NCBI GenBank assembly: GCA_965262665.1
Contig: CBDHFR010000004.1
Location: 3,782,001-3,846,000, forward strand
Reading direction: 5' to 3'
Source of the DNA: CBDBND01 sp965262665
GTDB taxonomy: Bacteria > Pseudomonadota > Alphaproteobacteria > Rhodospirillales > Rhodospirillaceae
Length of the DNA: 64,000 nucleotides
Under the pieces are notes generated by a model, which ran no database searches, had not been told where the DNA came from, and saw only the letters and a program-made list of their open reading frames with translations. Each line of letters starts with the position of its first letter. The first letter of the stretch is position 1. Positions 26,293 to 34,902 of this stretch are shown piece by piece. A program made the position numbers and the translations under genes.

Positions 26293-26838
26293 CTACTGAT
26301 TAAGGGCGTCGATAACTCGATTGCACGTGACCGTGGCGCTGTCAGTCCCCGTATCCACAACAATATCGGCCTTTGAGTACAGGGGATACCGCGTATCGAT
26401 AAGATTGGCCAAGGTCTTTTTAGGGTTGCCTTTATTCAACAGTGGCCGGTGAGTTCGCCCAGCAGTTCGAGCAACTAAAGTCGCTAGGTCTGCACGCAGC
26501 CACACAGAGATACTCTTCTTAAGAATCAGGTCGCGCGTTTCCTTGTCAATAAACGCACCACCACCGGTGGCTAATACGGCAGGTGTCCCCTCGAGCAAAC
26601 GAGCAATCACACGCCTCTCACCATCCCGAAAAGCCTCTTCGTCGTACTGCTCAAATATGTCGGCGATCGAACACCCTGCTGCCGCTTCAACTTCGACGTC
26701 AGCATCGATAAATGGAATGTTCAACCGCTGCGCTACCCGGCGGCCGACACAGCTCTTTCCTGCACCCATAAGTCCGACCAAAACAATAATACGGTCTACG
26801 GGAGGGGATGGCGGTGAAGATGTTGGAATATTTGTCAT
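26293..26838 (-). CDS. aroK: Shikimate kinase
   Basis: The 181-residue kinase phosphorylates the 3-hydroxyl of shikimate. Walker A is GLMGAGKSCVG near residue 22. Shikimate-binding residues are in DADVEVEAA, FRDGERRVI and LATGGGAF, and the lid carries RTAGRTHRPLL. It begins the aroK-aroB unit. The 373-bp region upstream (26839-27211) has no gene I can support; it probably holds this operon's promoter and the left flank of the IS630-type element. Confidence 0.95.
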   Translation of the reverse strand: MTNIPTSSPPSPPVDRIIVLVGLMGAGKSCVGRRVAQRLNIPFIDADVEVEAAAGCSIADIFEQYDEEAFRDGERRVIARLLEGTPAVLATGGGAFIDKETRDLILKKSISVWLRADLATLVARTAGRTHRPLLNKGNPKKTLANLIDTRYPLYSKADIVVDTGTDSATVTCNRVIDALNQ

Positions 26839-27211
26839 GAACGGCCGTTGAACATGTATTCTAGCGAATTGAACGTCACGCTATGTTAATATTTCGTGGT
26901 TGAACTTGTCGTCGGGTCAATGAAACCCTCTGACTGTAGACATTATCATACCCGTCACGTAGTGTCCCGAACAACGCAAGAGCGTTGCAACGCCTTGCCA
27001 AAACAGGAATATCGCATTGCCCGATCTGGCCACAGTTAACATTAGAATTGTCAGTGCTCATGGGGATGGCGCCCGCAAGAACCAGCATTTCTTTTTTATA
27101 TACATGGAATCATTGATTCGGCCTGAATTTAGTATTTTGCATTGACCTGATTCGGCTGCCGATTCATGCACCTCTCCAACGACACGAGCAGCGAACGACT
27201 TAACGGCGAAG
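26839..27211. other. Non-coding gap between aroK and the IS630-type transposase
   Basis: No convincing gene or RNA is visible. The stretch contains short inverted words such as GCGTTGCAACGC near 26982 and a duplicated TGATTCGGC (about 27111 and 27149). I could not identify the left terminal repeat of the IS630-type element here. Promoter function for aroK is presumed from position. Confidence 0.4.
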
Positions 27212-28306
27212 ATGCGCAAAAGGGCCTCCTTTCTGACCGCTGACGAACCCAAGGCACTCCTGAATGTCATGCGCAAGCGGAAGGTCGAAGCGCTGCAGGT
27301 ACGGCGCGCGAATGCGCTGGTTGCCCTTGATGATGGCCACAGCGTGCAGATGGTCTCCAGGATATTCTATCTCGATCCCGACACGGTTCGCGGCTGGCTA
27401 CGGGACTTCCGCGAGAAGGGTCTCGCCTCTGTGGAGCTTGCGGATTACCCGGACCGCGCGGGCCGCCTGACGGCGGACCAGGAAGCCGCTCTCAAGGCGC
27501 AGTTCCGGGACAATCCGCCGCGCGACACCAACGCGGTGCGGGATGCCATCTTCCGAAAGTTTGCTGTGAGATATTCACGTCCGGGCGCCATCAAGCTGAT
27601 GCACCGCCTGGGGTTCGCATACGTGAAGCCGAAGACGCTGCCGAAGCAGGCCGACAAGCAGGCGCAGGAAGCCTTCATCAGGGATTATGAACAGCTGACG
27701 CGCGGGATGTTTCCGGACGCGACGGTTGTCTTCGCCGCTGCGGTCCATCCCGAGTATCAGAGCCGGCCGGCGCATGGCTGGTTCATCCGTTCCGACAAGC
27801 CGGCGATCAAGGCCACGACAGGGCGCCAGCGGCTGAACCTGCACGGCGCACTGGACCTTGAAACGATGAAGCTCACCCTGGTCGAGGGCGAGAAGATCAA
27901 TGCCGAAACCTCTCTGCGGTTGTTCGAGAAGTTGGAACGGGCCTATCCGGACACCCGGGTGATCCCGGGTGATCCCGGGTGATCCCGGGTGATCCATGTC
28001 TGTCTCGACAATGCGCGCTATCACCATGCCAGGCTGTTGCGGCCGTTCCTGGAGCGGCCGGAGTGCCGCATCCGGCTGCATTTCCTGCCGCCGTATGCGC
28101 CACACCTCAATCCCATCGAGCGGTTATGGGGCGTCATGCACCGGCATGTGACGCACAACCGGTTTTATCCCGATTTCCGACAGTTCACCGAGGCCATCTT
28201 CGGGTTCTTCAACCAAACCCTGCCCCGGGAATGGGAAACAATCCGAGACACCGTTACCGACAACTTTCGTGTCATCACACACGATCAGTACCGAGTAATT
28301 GGGTAG
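27212..28306 (+). pseudogene. IS630-family transposase, inactivated by a 10-bp tandem expansion
   Basis: One frame covers the whole transposase: N-terminal HTH (DGHSVQMVSRIFYLDPDTVR), middle, and DDE domain ending in CLDNARYHHARLL and HLNPIERLWGVMHRHV. It is broken by TGA at 27980-27982, which lies inside a 10-bp tandem array at 27954-27995. Three extra units add 30 bp, so the frame is kept after the stop. Without them the protein would read DTRVIHVCLDNARYHH, as the family does. The first catalytic Asp is also lost: the usual FADAVHP reads FAAAVHP here. Both defects should abolish activity. Terminal repeats were not identified. Confidence 0.88.
27954..27995. repeat. 10-bp tandem repeat in the IS630 transposase
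   Basis: The unit GTGATCCCGG is repeated just over four times without a mismatch. One copy is enough to encode the expected protein; the additional 30 bases introduce an in-frame TGA. The pattern fits replication slippage or recombination between short repeats. Confidence 0.95.
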
Positions 28307-28318
28307 CAGGAGTATAGT

Positions 28319-28456
28319 ATGAAACTTTTAACCCGCGTCTTAATCATCTTGGTTATCACTCTTCTCATCGGTGGTGCGGTAGCATTGGCGACGTGGGACA
28401 TGCCTGCACCTGCGGCCACCCGTGAAAAGGTCATTCCAAATGAACGGTTTCGCTAA
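28319..28456 (+). CDS. Small single-pass membrane protein, translationally coupled to the next gene
   Basis: A 45-codon gene begins at ATG 28319 with AGGAG seven bases upstream. It encodes MKLLTRVLIILVITLLIGG, a single membrane helix, then a short tail ending EKVIPNERFR. Its last codons overlap the start of the following gene at 28440. The good ribosome site and overlap argue that it is real. Its start lies 12 bp after the IS630 transposase stop. The function is unknown; I infer a small partner of the downstream exported protein. Confidence 0.65.
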   Translation: MKLLTRVLIILVITLLIGGAVALATWDMPAPAATREKVIPNERFR

Positions 28457-30548
28457 GTTGACGTCGCGGCAGTCCGCCTCAATGCTGAAGATTGCCGTGA
28501 CGTGTGTGTTGGTCGTCGCCGTTCCGGCATTCTCAGCGTTGGCTCAAGACTCCCCCGGCCCGTCGTCGGTTCAAGAAAATACGACCGGAAGCACCGCTTC
28601 TCTAGCTCCGCCAATCTCGCTAATTCCTTCAACGGCATCTTCATCACTATCAAACGAACAATTGCAATCTGAGATTTTGCCCGATGGCGTTATAGCAATC
28701 CGTGAGCTTGGGGAAGTCAGTTCTGATTCCCTTGGGTTGACGGATGCGCTGACTGGAGGCCTGCCAGTCTCCATGTGGCGGGGGACATCAAAAGAACTGG
28801 TCGATTTTTTGTTACCAGAGCTGCCCACAAGAGTGACATCGCAAGCGGTGAGAGACTTGACCAAACGTTTGCTATTAAGCGTGGCGCGTCCACCAGAAGA
28901 CAGTATCACCGAAGATGTTTTCGTTGACATGACAGCCATTGTTCCGAGTTCAATCGGCTTCGTCCAAAGCGATAGCAACTTAAATGATGTTGTCTTAGAA
29001 ACCGGCCTGCTCAATCAAGAACCTGACCTAGGAATTCTTGAGCGTAGGATGTCCCAACTCGCGGCTATGGGGGATTGGCGCAATGTACGTGCCTTGGTCG
29101 AGCTTGTTCCGTCACCATCGCAAACTGAAAGTATCCTTAAAGTCAGAACTGATTTGGCTTTGATTGAAGGTGGAGTTGATTCCGCCTGTGCTGAGGCTGG
29201 AGAACGACTTTACGTATCCGAAGAAACATATTGGCAAAAAGTATTTGCGTTTTGTCAGTTGCGAGATGGCAACGTCGCTGCGGCTTTCCTGACAATCGAT
29301 CTCCTTAGAGAACAGGGTATCGACGATCCCGCATTCTTCTGGGCCGCGGAATTGATGTCAGGAAATCGCCCAATTACGCCCAACGGTCTGCGGCTGCTGA
29401 CTCCGCTCCAATTGGCCATGCTGCGGAGTGCAGGTCGGCCATTCCCAAGTCAACTTGTCAGACAGGGAGACGCGACTCTACTTCGCGTTCTTACAGAAGC
29501 GGAACCGCTTTTCATCGCTGAAACCGATGATGACGAGATAATTGTTGCTGAGCGTATGCGACAGGCGCTTGAATTGCGCATGGAAGCCGCTGAACAGGCC
29601 GTTGTGCTGGGTGCACTTGACCCGGAAGTGCTGCGCAATCACTACCGGTCCGAAATCTTTCAAGAGGATTTGATTGAAGAAGACGCTGCTATGTTGCCAG
29701 CCCTGACCGAAATCCCAGTTGAACCAGTCGTTCAGGCTCCGCAATCTTCGACTCCAGACATCACTGACGACACTGAATTCGACCTTGATGATTTTCCAGT
29801 CGATACGGTTTTAGCCAGGGCCCGTTTATTCAAGTTGGCAGAGGCACAGGCAATTCCAACGGCACGAGCCGAAGTGATTTCCCGAGTGATAGATTTTGCG
29901 CGCGCAAACCGTGGACGGAACGGACCCGATGTCGCCGGTATGGGTCTAATTTATGCTCCTTTGCTCATTGATCTCGTTCCTACGGGTGATCTGGTATGGT
30001 TTGCCGGAAATGCCGCTCGAGCATTGATCGCGGCCGGCGAACTGGAATCCGGCAATAGATGGCTCGAGCTAACCAAGACATATGCCCGAACAAGTATTGA
30101 AGCTGCTGACGTTTCTGCAGCCATGTGGCCTATTGAACGTCAACTCCAGCCTTCTATAACCAACAGATTTACACCGCTGCGGCTCAAGCGTTGGGAAGAA
30201 ACGCGACCTCAAAGCCGATTGCAATCCGACAAAACGCTTATTTTAAGTACCCTGACCGCGTTGGGTGAAACGGTTACGAACGCCGATTGGCTGAGTCTGA
30301 TGAAACGCGATGTCAGGCAGCAATCAAATCTTCCAAGCCCTCACATATGGAACGGACTGAACAATGCGTCGATCAATCAGCGCATCGGAGAAACAGTACT
30401 CATGTCCCTGATTGCATTGGGCAATGGCGGACCTGCCGGTGTTTCACCAATCGTCCTTTCCCATGTGATAATGGCCTTGACCCGTATAGGCTTAGAAGAA
30501 GAGGCCCGCCGGTTCGCTGTTGAAGCTGCGATCACTCAAGGTCTGTAA
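28440..30548 (+). CDS. Large exported protein of unknown function upstream of xerD
   Basis: I prefer ATG 28440 (MNGFAKLTSRQSASMLK), giving 702 residues; AAAGG lies nine bases upstream. A GTG at 28422 in the same frame is possible. Residues about 15-36 are a signal peptide (LKIAVTCVLVVAVPAFSALAQ). The mature protein is mostly helical with repeat-like alanine/leucine-rich segments, suggestive of TPR-like solenoids (such as GDWRNVRALVELVPSPSQTE), but no defined domain is recognised. It overlaps the small ORF and is followed by xerD after 19 bp, so the three may be one operon. Confidence 0.8.
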   Translation: MNGFAKLTSRQSASMLKIAVTCVLVVAVPAFSALAQDSPGPSSVQENTTGSTASLAPPISLIPSTASSSLSNEQLQSEILPDGVIAIRELGEVSSDSLGLTDALTGGLPVSMWRGTSKELVDFLLPELPTRVTSQAVRDLTKRLLLSVARPPEDSITEDVFVDMTAIVPSSIGFVQSDSNLNDVVLETGLLNQEPDLGILERRMSQLAAMGDWRNVRALVELVPSPSQTESILKVRTDLALIEGGVDSACAEAGERLYVSEETYWQKVFAFCQLRDGNVAAAFLTIDLLREQGIDDPAFFWAAELMSGNRPITPNGLRLLTPLQLAMLRSAGRPFPSQLVRQGDATLLRVLTEAEPLFIAETDDDEIIVAERMRQALELRMEAAEQAVVLGALDPEVLRNHYRSEIFQEDLIEEDAAMLPALTEIPVEPVVQAPQSSTPDITDDTEFDLDDFPVDTVLARARLFKLAEAQAIPTARAEVISRVIDFARANRGRNGPDVAGMGLIYAPLLIDLVPTGDLVWFAGNAARALIAAGELESGNRWLELTKTYARTSIEAADVSAAMWPIERQLQPSITNRFTPLRLKRWEETRPQSRLQSDKTLILSTLTALGETVTNADWLSLMKRDVRQQSNLPSPHIWNGLNNASINQRIGETVLMSLIALGNGGPAGVSPIVLSHVIMALTRIGLEEEARRFAVEAAITQGL

Positions 30549-30567
30549 ATAAGCCTTTCGCGCGGAG

Positions 30568-31482
30568 ATGCCTTTGGTGGATCGCCACGTAGAGTCCTTC
30601 CTCGATATGATGGCGGCGGAACGTGGTGTTTCACCGAATACCCTAGACGCGTACCGCAGGGATCTCTCTCACTTCGACTCATTCCTTACAGGCGCTATAT
30701 CAAACTCACAGTCAGACGATCTCCGCAGATATCTTGTTCATTTGCATGCGTCGGAATTGTCACCCCGAACGATGGCCCGGCGTCTATCTTGCCTGCGGCA
30801 GTTTTTTAAATTCTTATTCGCTGAGCAGATTCGCAGTGACGATCCAACTTCCGTTCTTGATAGTCCAAGGCAGGGTCTAAGACTTCCCAAATACCTAGAT
30901 GAAACTGAAGTTAACCGTCTGCTTGATATTTCAAGACAAGGTGGTTCGCCAAGCCGTTTACGACTTATTGCCATCATCGAACTTCTCTATGCAACGGGAC
31001 TGCGCGTGTCTGAATTGGCTGCATTGCCCAAAGCGGCGGTTGTTAGAGATCGTCCCGTGTTGATCGTGCGCGGCAAAGGCAACAAGGAACGAATGGTTCC
31101 CATCGGCGATCCTGCGAGAGCGGCGACTACGAATTACCTGGGTGTGAGAGAAACGTTTTTTCCTCAGGGCATAAAATCGTCGCCTTGGCTGTTTCCTTCT
31201 CAATCAAAAACCGGCCACATTAGCCGCGACACGGTAGCGCGTTCACTTAAGAATCTTGCCGGAGAAGCCGGCATAGCACCATCGCGGGTTTCGCCTCACG
31301 TTTTACGCCACTCTTTTGCTTCGCATTTACTGGCTCATGGGGCTGACTTACGTAGTCTACAGCAAATGCTCGGACACGCAGACATATCGACGACGCAAAT
31401 ATATACCCATGTCTTAGATGAACGACTAAAGAGATTGGTGAGTACGAACCATCCCCTTGCAACACTTACGCTACCGGAGTGA
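30568..31482 (+). CDS. xerD: Tyrosine recombinase XerD
   Basis: The 304-residue protein has the N-terminal SAM-like DNA-binding domain (FLDMMAAERGVSPNTLDAYR) and the tyrosine recombinase catalytic domain. The active-site residues are present: Arg in ATGLRVSELAAL, Lys in RGKGNKERMVP, His and Arg in HVLRHSFASHLL, His in LGHADIS, and the nucleophile Tyr in TTQIYTHV. Family knowledge: XerCD resolves chromosome dimers at dif. No dif site was identified. Its 3' end overlaps the convergent gluQ gene by 17 bp. Confidence 0.95.
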   Translation: MPLVDRHVESFLDMMAAERGVSPNTLDAYRRDLSHFDSFLTGAISNSQSDDLRRYLVHLHASELSPRTMARRLSCLRQFFKFLFAEQIRSDDPTSVLDSPRQGLRLPKYLDETEVNRLLDISRQGGSPSRLRLIAIIELLYATGLRVSELAALPKAAVVRDRPVLIVRGKGNKERMVPIGDPARAATTNYLGVRETFFPQGIKSSPWLFPSQSKTGHISRDTVARSLKNLAGEAGIAPSRVSPHVLRHSFASHLLAHGADLRSLQQMLGHADISTTQIYTHVLDERLKRLVSTNHPLATLTLPE

Positions 31483-32332
31483 GTCCTAAGATAGCAAAAA
31501 TATCTTTTTTCGTTTTTCCGTTTTGCCGCAAAGTTCTAAGCGTCGCGCTTTGATCTCGCTTTGAAAACTTTTTACCGTTGGACCCGACAATAAGTTTGTG
31601 ATGCAAATACATCGGTGTGTCTAAATCCAAAAGAGATTGGATTAGCCTGTGTATATGAGTTGACGGAAAGAGATCCTCTCCACGCGTAACCAAAGTAATG
31701 CCCTGTTCATGGTCATCGACGGTTACGGCCAAATGATAGCTGCAGGGACTGTCTTTACGCGCAAGAACGACATCACCAAATTGAGACGGATCGGCGGCGA
31801 TGGTCCCCGCTTGTTCATCAATCCATTCTAGAGGTCCGGTTTGAGCGACTGCTTTATCCATATTCAAACGAAGAGCAAACTGCTCACCGGCTAAAGTGCG
31901 ACGGGTGATATCAGTCTTCGTTAATGCTCTGCAGGTTCCCGGATACAGGGGCCCATCAGGACCATGCGGCGCCACCCCGGCGCGATCGACCTCCCGGCGG
32001 ATGTCCTTGCGGGTACAAAAACACGGATACAAAAGGCCTTCGCTTTTCAACCGATCTAAAGCACTTTGATAGGCCTTGAAGCGCTCAGACTGCCGGATGA
32101 CGGCGGTCTCCCAGCGCAGGCCCAACCATGTCAAATCTTCAAAAATTGCGTCTTCAAATTTAGCTGTACAGCGACCCTGGTCGATGTTCTCGATACGTAG
32201 GAAAAATCGACCGTTGTCCTGGTGCGCTTTTTTGGCCGCAATCAATGCCGCATAGGCATGACCGATATGCAGGTAACCGGTGGGCGATGGCGCGAACCGT
32301 GTGATCGGTTCAGCGTGAGATAAAACAGACAT
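31466..32332 (-). CDS. gluQ: Glutamyl-Q tRNA(Asp) synthetase
   Basis: This 288-residue protein is a shortened class I glutamyl-tRNA synthetase that lacks the anticodon-binding domain. It attaches glutamate to queuosine at position 34 of tRNA(Asp). The HIGH-like motif is in FAPSPTGYLHIGHAYAALIA and the KMSKS-like motif is KFSKRDQS. Zinc ligands are in YPCFCTRKDI and YPGTCR. The substrate-binding YHLAVTVDDHEQGIT is present. It diverges from the HNH gene with 116 bp between, and its end overlaps xerD. Confidence 0.93.
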   Translation of the reverse strand: MSVLSHAEPITRFAPSPTGYLHIGHAYAALIAAKKAHQDNGRFFLRIENIDQGRCTAKFEDAIFEDLTWLGLRWETAVIRQSERFKAYQSALDRLKSEGLLYPCFCTRKDIRREVDRAGVAPHGPDGPLYPGTCRALTKTDITRRTLAGEQFALRLNMDKAVAQTGPLEWIDEQAGTIAADPSQFGDVVLARKDSPCSYHLAVTVDDHEQGITLVTRGEDLFPSTHIHRLIQSLLDLDTPMYLHHKLIVGSNGKKFSKRDQSATLRTLRQNGKTKKDIFAILGLTPVA

Positions 32333-32448
32333 AATACTATGATGTCATTGTCACAGATGTTACTCAAAATGCTACCACATTTTGCGTTTCGTAAAGAATC
32401 ACGTTACGATTTCTTGTCTTTGACAATAGACGCCAAGGGAGCGTCGAT

Positions 32449-33012
32449 GTGACAAGCGCTTTGAGCAACAGTCCCGCTTTGGTCCTGAACGCCGACTTCC
32501 GGCCGCTCAGTTATTTCCCCTTGTCTTTATGGTCTTGGCAAGACGCGATCAAAGCGGTTTTTTTGGAACGGGTGAACGTGGTGTCCGAATATGATGCCGT
32601 GGTTCACTCGCCGAGTTTTGAGATCAAATTGCCCAGTGTCATTTCACTCAAAAAGTTCGCACCCATGAACCGCTCGCCGGCCTTTACGCGGTTCAATGTG
32701 TTTTTGCGCGATCAATTCACCTGCCAGTATTGCGGCATCAACCAATCTGCGAATGACCTTACCTTTGATCACATCGTACCCCGGTCCCGCGGTGGGCGGA
32801 CAACGTGGCACAACGTCACGGCAGCCTGTTCGATCTGTAATCTTAAGAAGGGCAATCGTACGCCCAAAGAAGCGGGTTTGGCCCTCCGTAGATCACCGCG
32901 CAGACCCACTGCCCACCAATTACAAGATGCTGGGCGTGCTTTTCCGCCTAACTACCTACATGAAAGCTGGCGCGACTTCCTCTATTGGGATTCCGAACTC
33001 GATCCCTGGTGA
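32449..33012 (+). CDS. HNH endonuclease-family protein
   Basis: The 187-residue protein carries an HNH nuclease fold: zinc Cys pair in CQYCG, then LTFDHIVPRSRGGRTTWHN and AACSICNLKKGNRTP. The N-terminal part (LVLNADFRPLSYFPLSLWSW) is typical of a common chromosomal HNH family whose DNA target is unknown. The start is GTG 32449 with AAGGGAG upstream. There is no associated methyltransferase, so restriction activity is not implied. It converges with coq7 with a 7-bp gap. Confidence 0.9.
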   Translation: MTSALSNSPALVLNADFRPLSYFPLSLWSWQDAIKAVFLERVNVVSEYDAVVHSPSFEIKLPSVISLKKFAPMNRSPAFTRFNVFLRDQFTCQYCGINQSANDLTFDHIVPRSRGGRTTWHNVTAACSICNLKKGNRTPKEAGLALRRSPRRPTAHQLQDAGRAFPPNYLHESWRDFLYWDSELDPW

Positions 33013-33019
33013 TAGCCGC

Positions 33020-33580
33020 TCAAATTCGTGTTGACAGCCATATTGCCAGCCGGGAGCCGGCCTTAATGGCGCCTGTTAGTGCCGTGTAACCAAGTGCGCG
33101 TTCGGCACCTTGTTCAACGCAAATGTCACGATGTTGCTGCTCATCCTTGCGAAACTTCTCAATCGTAGTACGCAATTCCTTTTCATCATCGCCAAGTTTC
33201 TCGGCCTGCGCAGCATAATGTTCGTCGATAACTTCTTCTACAGCGACCGTACAAGCCATGGCCGCTTCACGACCCAACAGAGCAGTGCCTACACCAAGCG
33301 CATATCCTGCGACATGCCATAGGGGCTGCAACACGGTCGGTCTGACGCAGTGTTCCACCAACAATGCATCAAATTGATCCAAATGCTCCAATTCCTGATC
33401 AAGCATTTCACGCAAGACAGGCTCGTCATCTGTACCGGCCAATATGGCAAGCTGTCCCTCATAGATACGCTTTGCTCCATACTCACCCGCTTGGTCGACA
33501 CGGATCATACGCGATACAACATCCTTGTGATCTGGATCGCCCGGCAAACGCGGTTCGGCAGTTTTCTTAGCGCGACTCAT
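33020..33580 (-). CDS. coq7: Demethoxyubiquinone hydroxylase (COQ7 family)
   Basis: The 186-residue di-iron monooxygenase hydroxylates demethoxyubiquinone in ubiquinone synthesis. Iron-ligand motifs are RVDQAGEYGAKRIYEGQ, LDQELEHLDQF, AVEEVIDEHYA and FRKDEQQHRD, all with the expected Glu and His. Length matches bacterial COQ7. It marks an aerobic, ubiquinone-using proteobacterium. It is followed upstream on the same strand by dsbB (11-bp gap) and a DedA gene. Confidence 0.95.
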   Translation of the reverse strand: MSRAKKTAEPRLPGDPDHKDVVSRMIRVDQAGEYGAKRIYEGQLAILAGTDDEPVLREMLDQELEHLDQFDALLVEHCVRPTVLQPLWHVAGYALGVGTALLGREAAMACTVAVEEVIDEHYAAQAEKLGDDEKELRTTIEKFRKDEQQHRDICVEQGAERALGYTALTGAIKAGSRLAIWLSTRI

Positions 33581-33591
33581 CGTCTACCCCT

Positions 33592-34086
33592 TTATTTCCA
33601 GAACGCTGTCTTTGTTGTCGACCACAGCGCCGCGCAAGCACAAAGAGATGCAAACATCAAATTGTAGCCCGCCATGGAAACACCAAACAATTCAAATGGG
33701 ACATCGTCACACGCAGGTGTGCCAGGCTGCTGTAAGGCAGAGAGAATATCAGTCGTCGAAAAAGATTGAGCACCGGTTGGCGCGCACGACGATTGCCACC
33801 ACCCTTGTTCCACGCCCACATGATAGGCAGCGACACCCGCCGTTGTCGCAAATAAGAGGGCTCCAATTAGAACGCAATGCCGTCGCGTTTGTGAATCTAC
33901 GACGGGCATCAAGGCTAGGAGTGACAGCGCAACAATGCCGAAGTAGGGCAGGCGTTGGTATAAACACAGTTCACAGGGAAAAAGGTCGAAGCCGTATTGC
34001 GAAATCCACGCGGACGACAGCGCAACCACGGCAGCTATGAGCATGGATCCTAAAATCGCAATATCCGGCGACATACGAAATTTCAT
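33592..34086 (-). CDS. Disulfide bond formation protein DsbB-like
   Basis: The 164-residue inner-membrane protein has four helices and the two periplasmic cysteine pairs of DsbB: PCELCLYQR near residue 37, and a second pair in SSCAPTGAQS and GTPACDDVP. Family knowledge: DsbB re-oxidises DsbA and passes electrons to quinone, which suits its position next to the ubiquinone gene coq7. The gap to coq7 is 11 bp. A DsbA partner is not in the window. Confidence 0.92.
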   Translation of the reverse strand: MKFRMSPDIAILGSMLIAAVVALSSAWISQYGFDLFPCELCLYQRLPYFGIVALSLLALMPVVDSQTRRHCVLIGALLFATTAGVAAYHVGVEQGWWQSSCAPTGAQSFSTTDILSALQQPGTPACDDVPFELFGVSMAGYNLMFASLCACAALWSTTKTAFWK

Positions 34087-34094
34087 GATGTCAC

Positions 34095-34676
34095 TTATCC
34101 AACCCAGCGAACGGCAGCAAAGCCACCGATCAATAGTACAAAAGCAATTAAGGTGACAGTCCCTAACCGTTGCTCAATGAAGCCACGGATGGGCGGGCCA
34201 AACTTCCATAGTAGGGCTGCTTCGACATAAAAGCGCAGACCGCGAGAAAGCAGAGCTGCAATGCCAAAAATAATCGGATCGAGAGCAACGACCCCGCTGG
34301 CAATGGCAATGACCTTGAATGGAAAAGGCGTAAGGCCAGCACCAAAGACGATCCAAGCACCCCACGCCTTGTACAGCTCCTGAAACGATTCAAAATCAGT
34401 GCCATAACCGTAAAAGTTAATCAGCGGCTGGCCCACCGTTTCAAACAGCAAAAAACCAATGGCATAGCCGGCGAATCCTCCGAGCGCACTGGCGATTGTT
34501 GCGACACCCGCAATTTTCCAAGCCTGTGTACGGACGGCGATAACCATCGGAATGATCATGACGTCGGGAGGAATAGGGAAAACCGAACTCTCAATGAAGG
34601 CAACAATTGCCAACAGCCAAAGGGCATTTGGACGGGCCGACAGGTCAAGAGTCCAGTCGTATATCCTTTGAATCAC
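34095..34676 (-). CDS. DedA-family membrane protein (YqaA-like)
   Basis: The 193-residue protein has four to five membrane helices and the DedA/SNARE-associated pattern: FIESSVFPIPPDVMIIPMV near residue 28, a GFAGYAIG glycine-rich stretch and GAGLTPFPFKVIAIASG with the conserved proline/arginine region partly altered. Family knowledge: DedA proteins act as lipid flippases or affect membrane potential. The start is 8 bp upstream of the dsbB start region on the same strand, so dedA-dsbB-coq7 likely form one unit. Confidence 0.9.
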   Translation of the reverse strand: MIQRIYDWTLDLSARPNALWLLAIVAFIESSVFPIPPDVMIIPMVIAVRTQAWKIAGVATIASALGGFAGYAIGFLLFETVGQPLINFYGYGTDFESFQELYKAWGAWIVFGAGLTPFPFKVIAIASGVVALDPIIFGIAALLSRGLRFYVEAALLWKFGPPIRGFIEQRLGTVTLIAFVLLIGGFAAVRWVG

Positions 34677-34768
34677 GGATCAATCTCCATGATGGGCGGT
34701 ATTAGCAGGTCGATATCAATGCAGCAACGTTGGGTCAGATGAAACTGAGATTTGCGCAGCCAGTTCGC

Positions 34769-34797
34769 TTGCGGGCAAAGGGTCTCATCGCTATAAG
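34769..34797 (+). promoter_or_regulatory. Probable sigma-70 promoter of tRNA-Leu
   Basis: TTGCGG at 34769-34774 and TATAAG at 34792-34797 are separated by 17 bases, and the tRNA begins 19 bases after the -10 box. This is the clearest promoter-like pair in the window. Confidence 0.6.
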
Positions 34798-34815
34798 AAG
34801 CTGGCATTAAAAAAA

Positions 34816-34902
34816 GCGGGTGTGGCGGAACTGGTAGACGCGCCAGACTCAAAATCTGGTTCCCTTCGGGGAGTGGGGGTTCGATTCCCTTCACCCGCAC
34901 CA
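34816..34902 (+). tRNA. tRNA-Leu (anticodon CAA)
   Basis: The acceptor stem GCGGGTG pairs with CACCCGC, followed by A and an encoded CCA. The anticodon stem CCAGA/TCTGG encloses the loop CTCAAAA, so the anticodon is CAA. The long variable arm (TTCCCTTCGGGGA) is the class II form expected for leucine, and the T loop contains GGTTCGATTCC. The 3' end is overlapped by the end of a truncated recombinase gene, which fits use of this tRNA as an integration site. Confidence 0.97.

Noticed and set aside
26876..27088. 70-codon minus-strand frame between aroK and the IS630 gene
   Set aside because: No ribosome site, no recognisable domain and composition unlike neighbours.
27081..27120. TTTTTTATATACATGG as another end of the 446-bp element
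   Set aside because: Only about ten bases match the terminal repeat and no partner end is nearby.
27954..27995. CRISPR-like repeats
   Set aside because: Units are 10 bp, directly adjacent and without spacers, inside a transposase gene.
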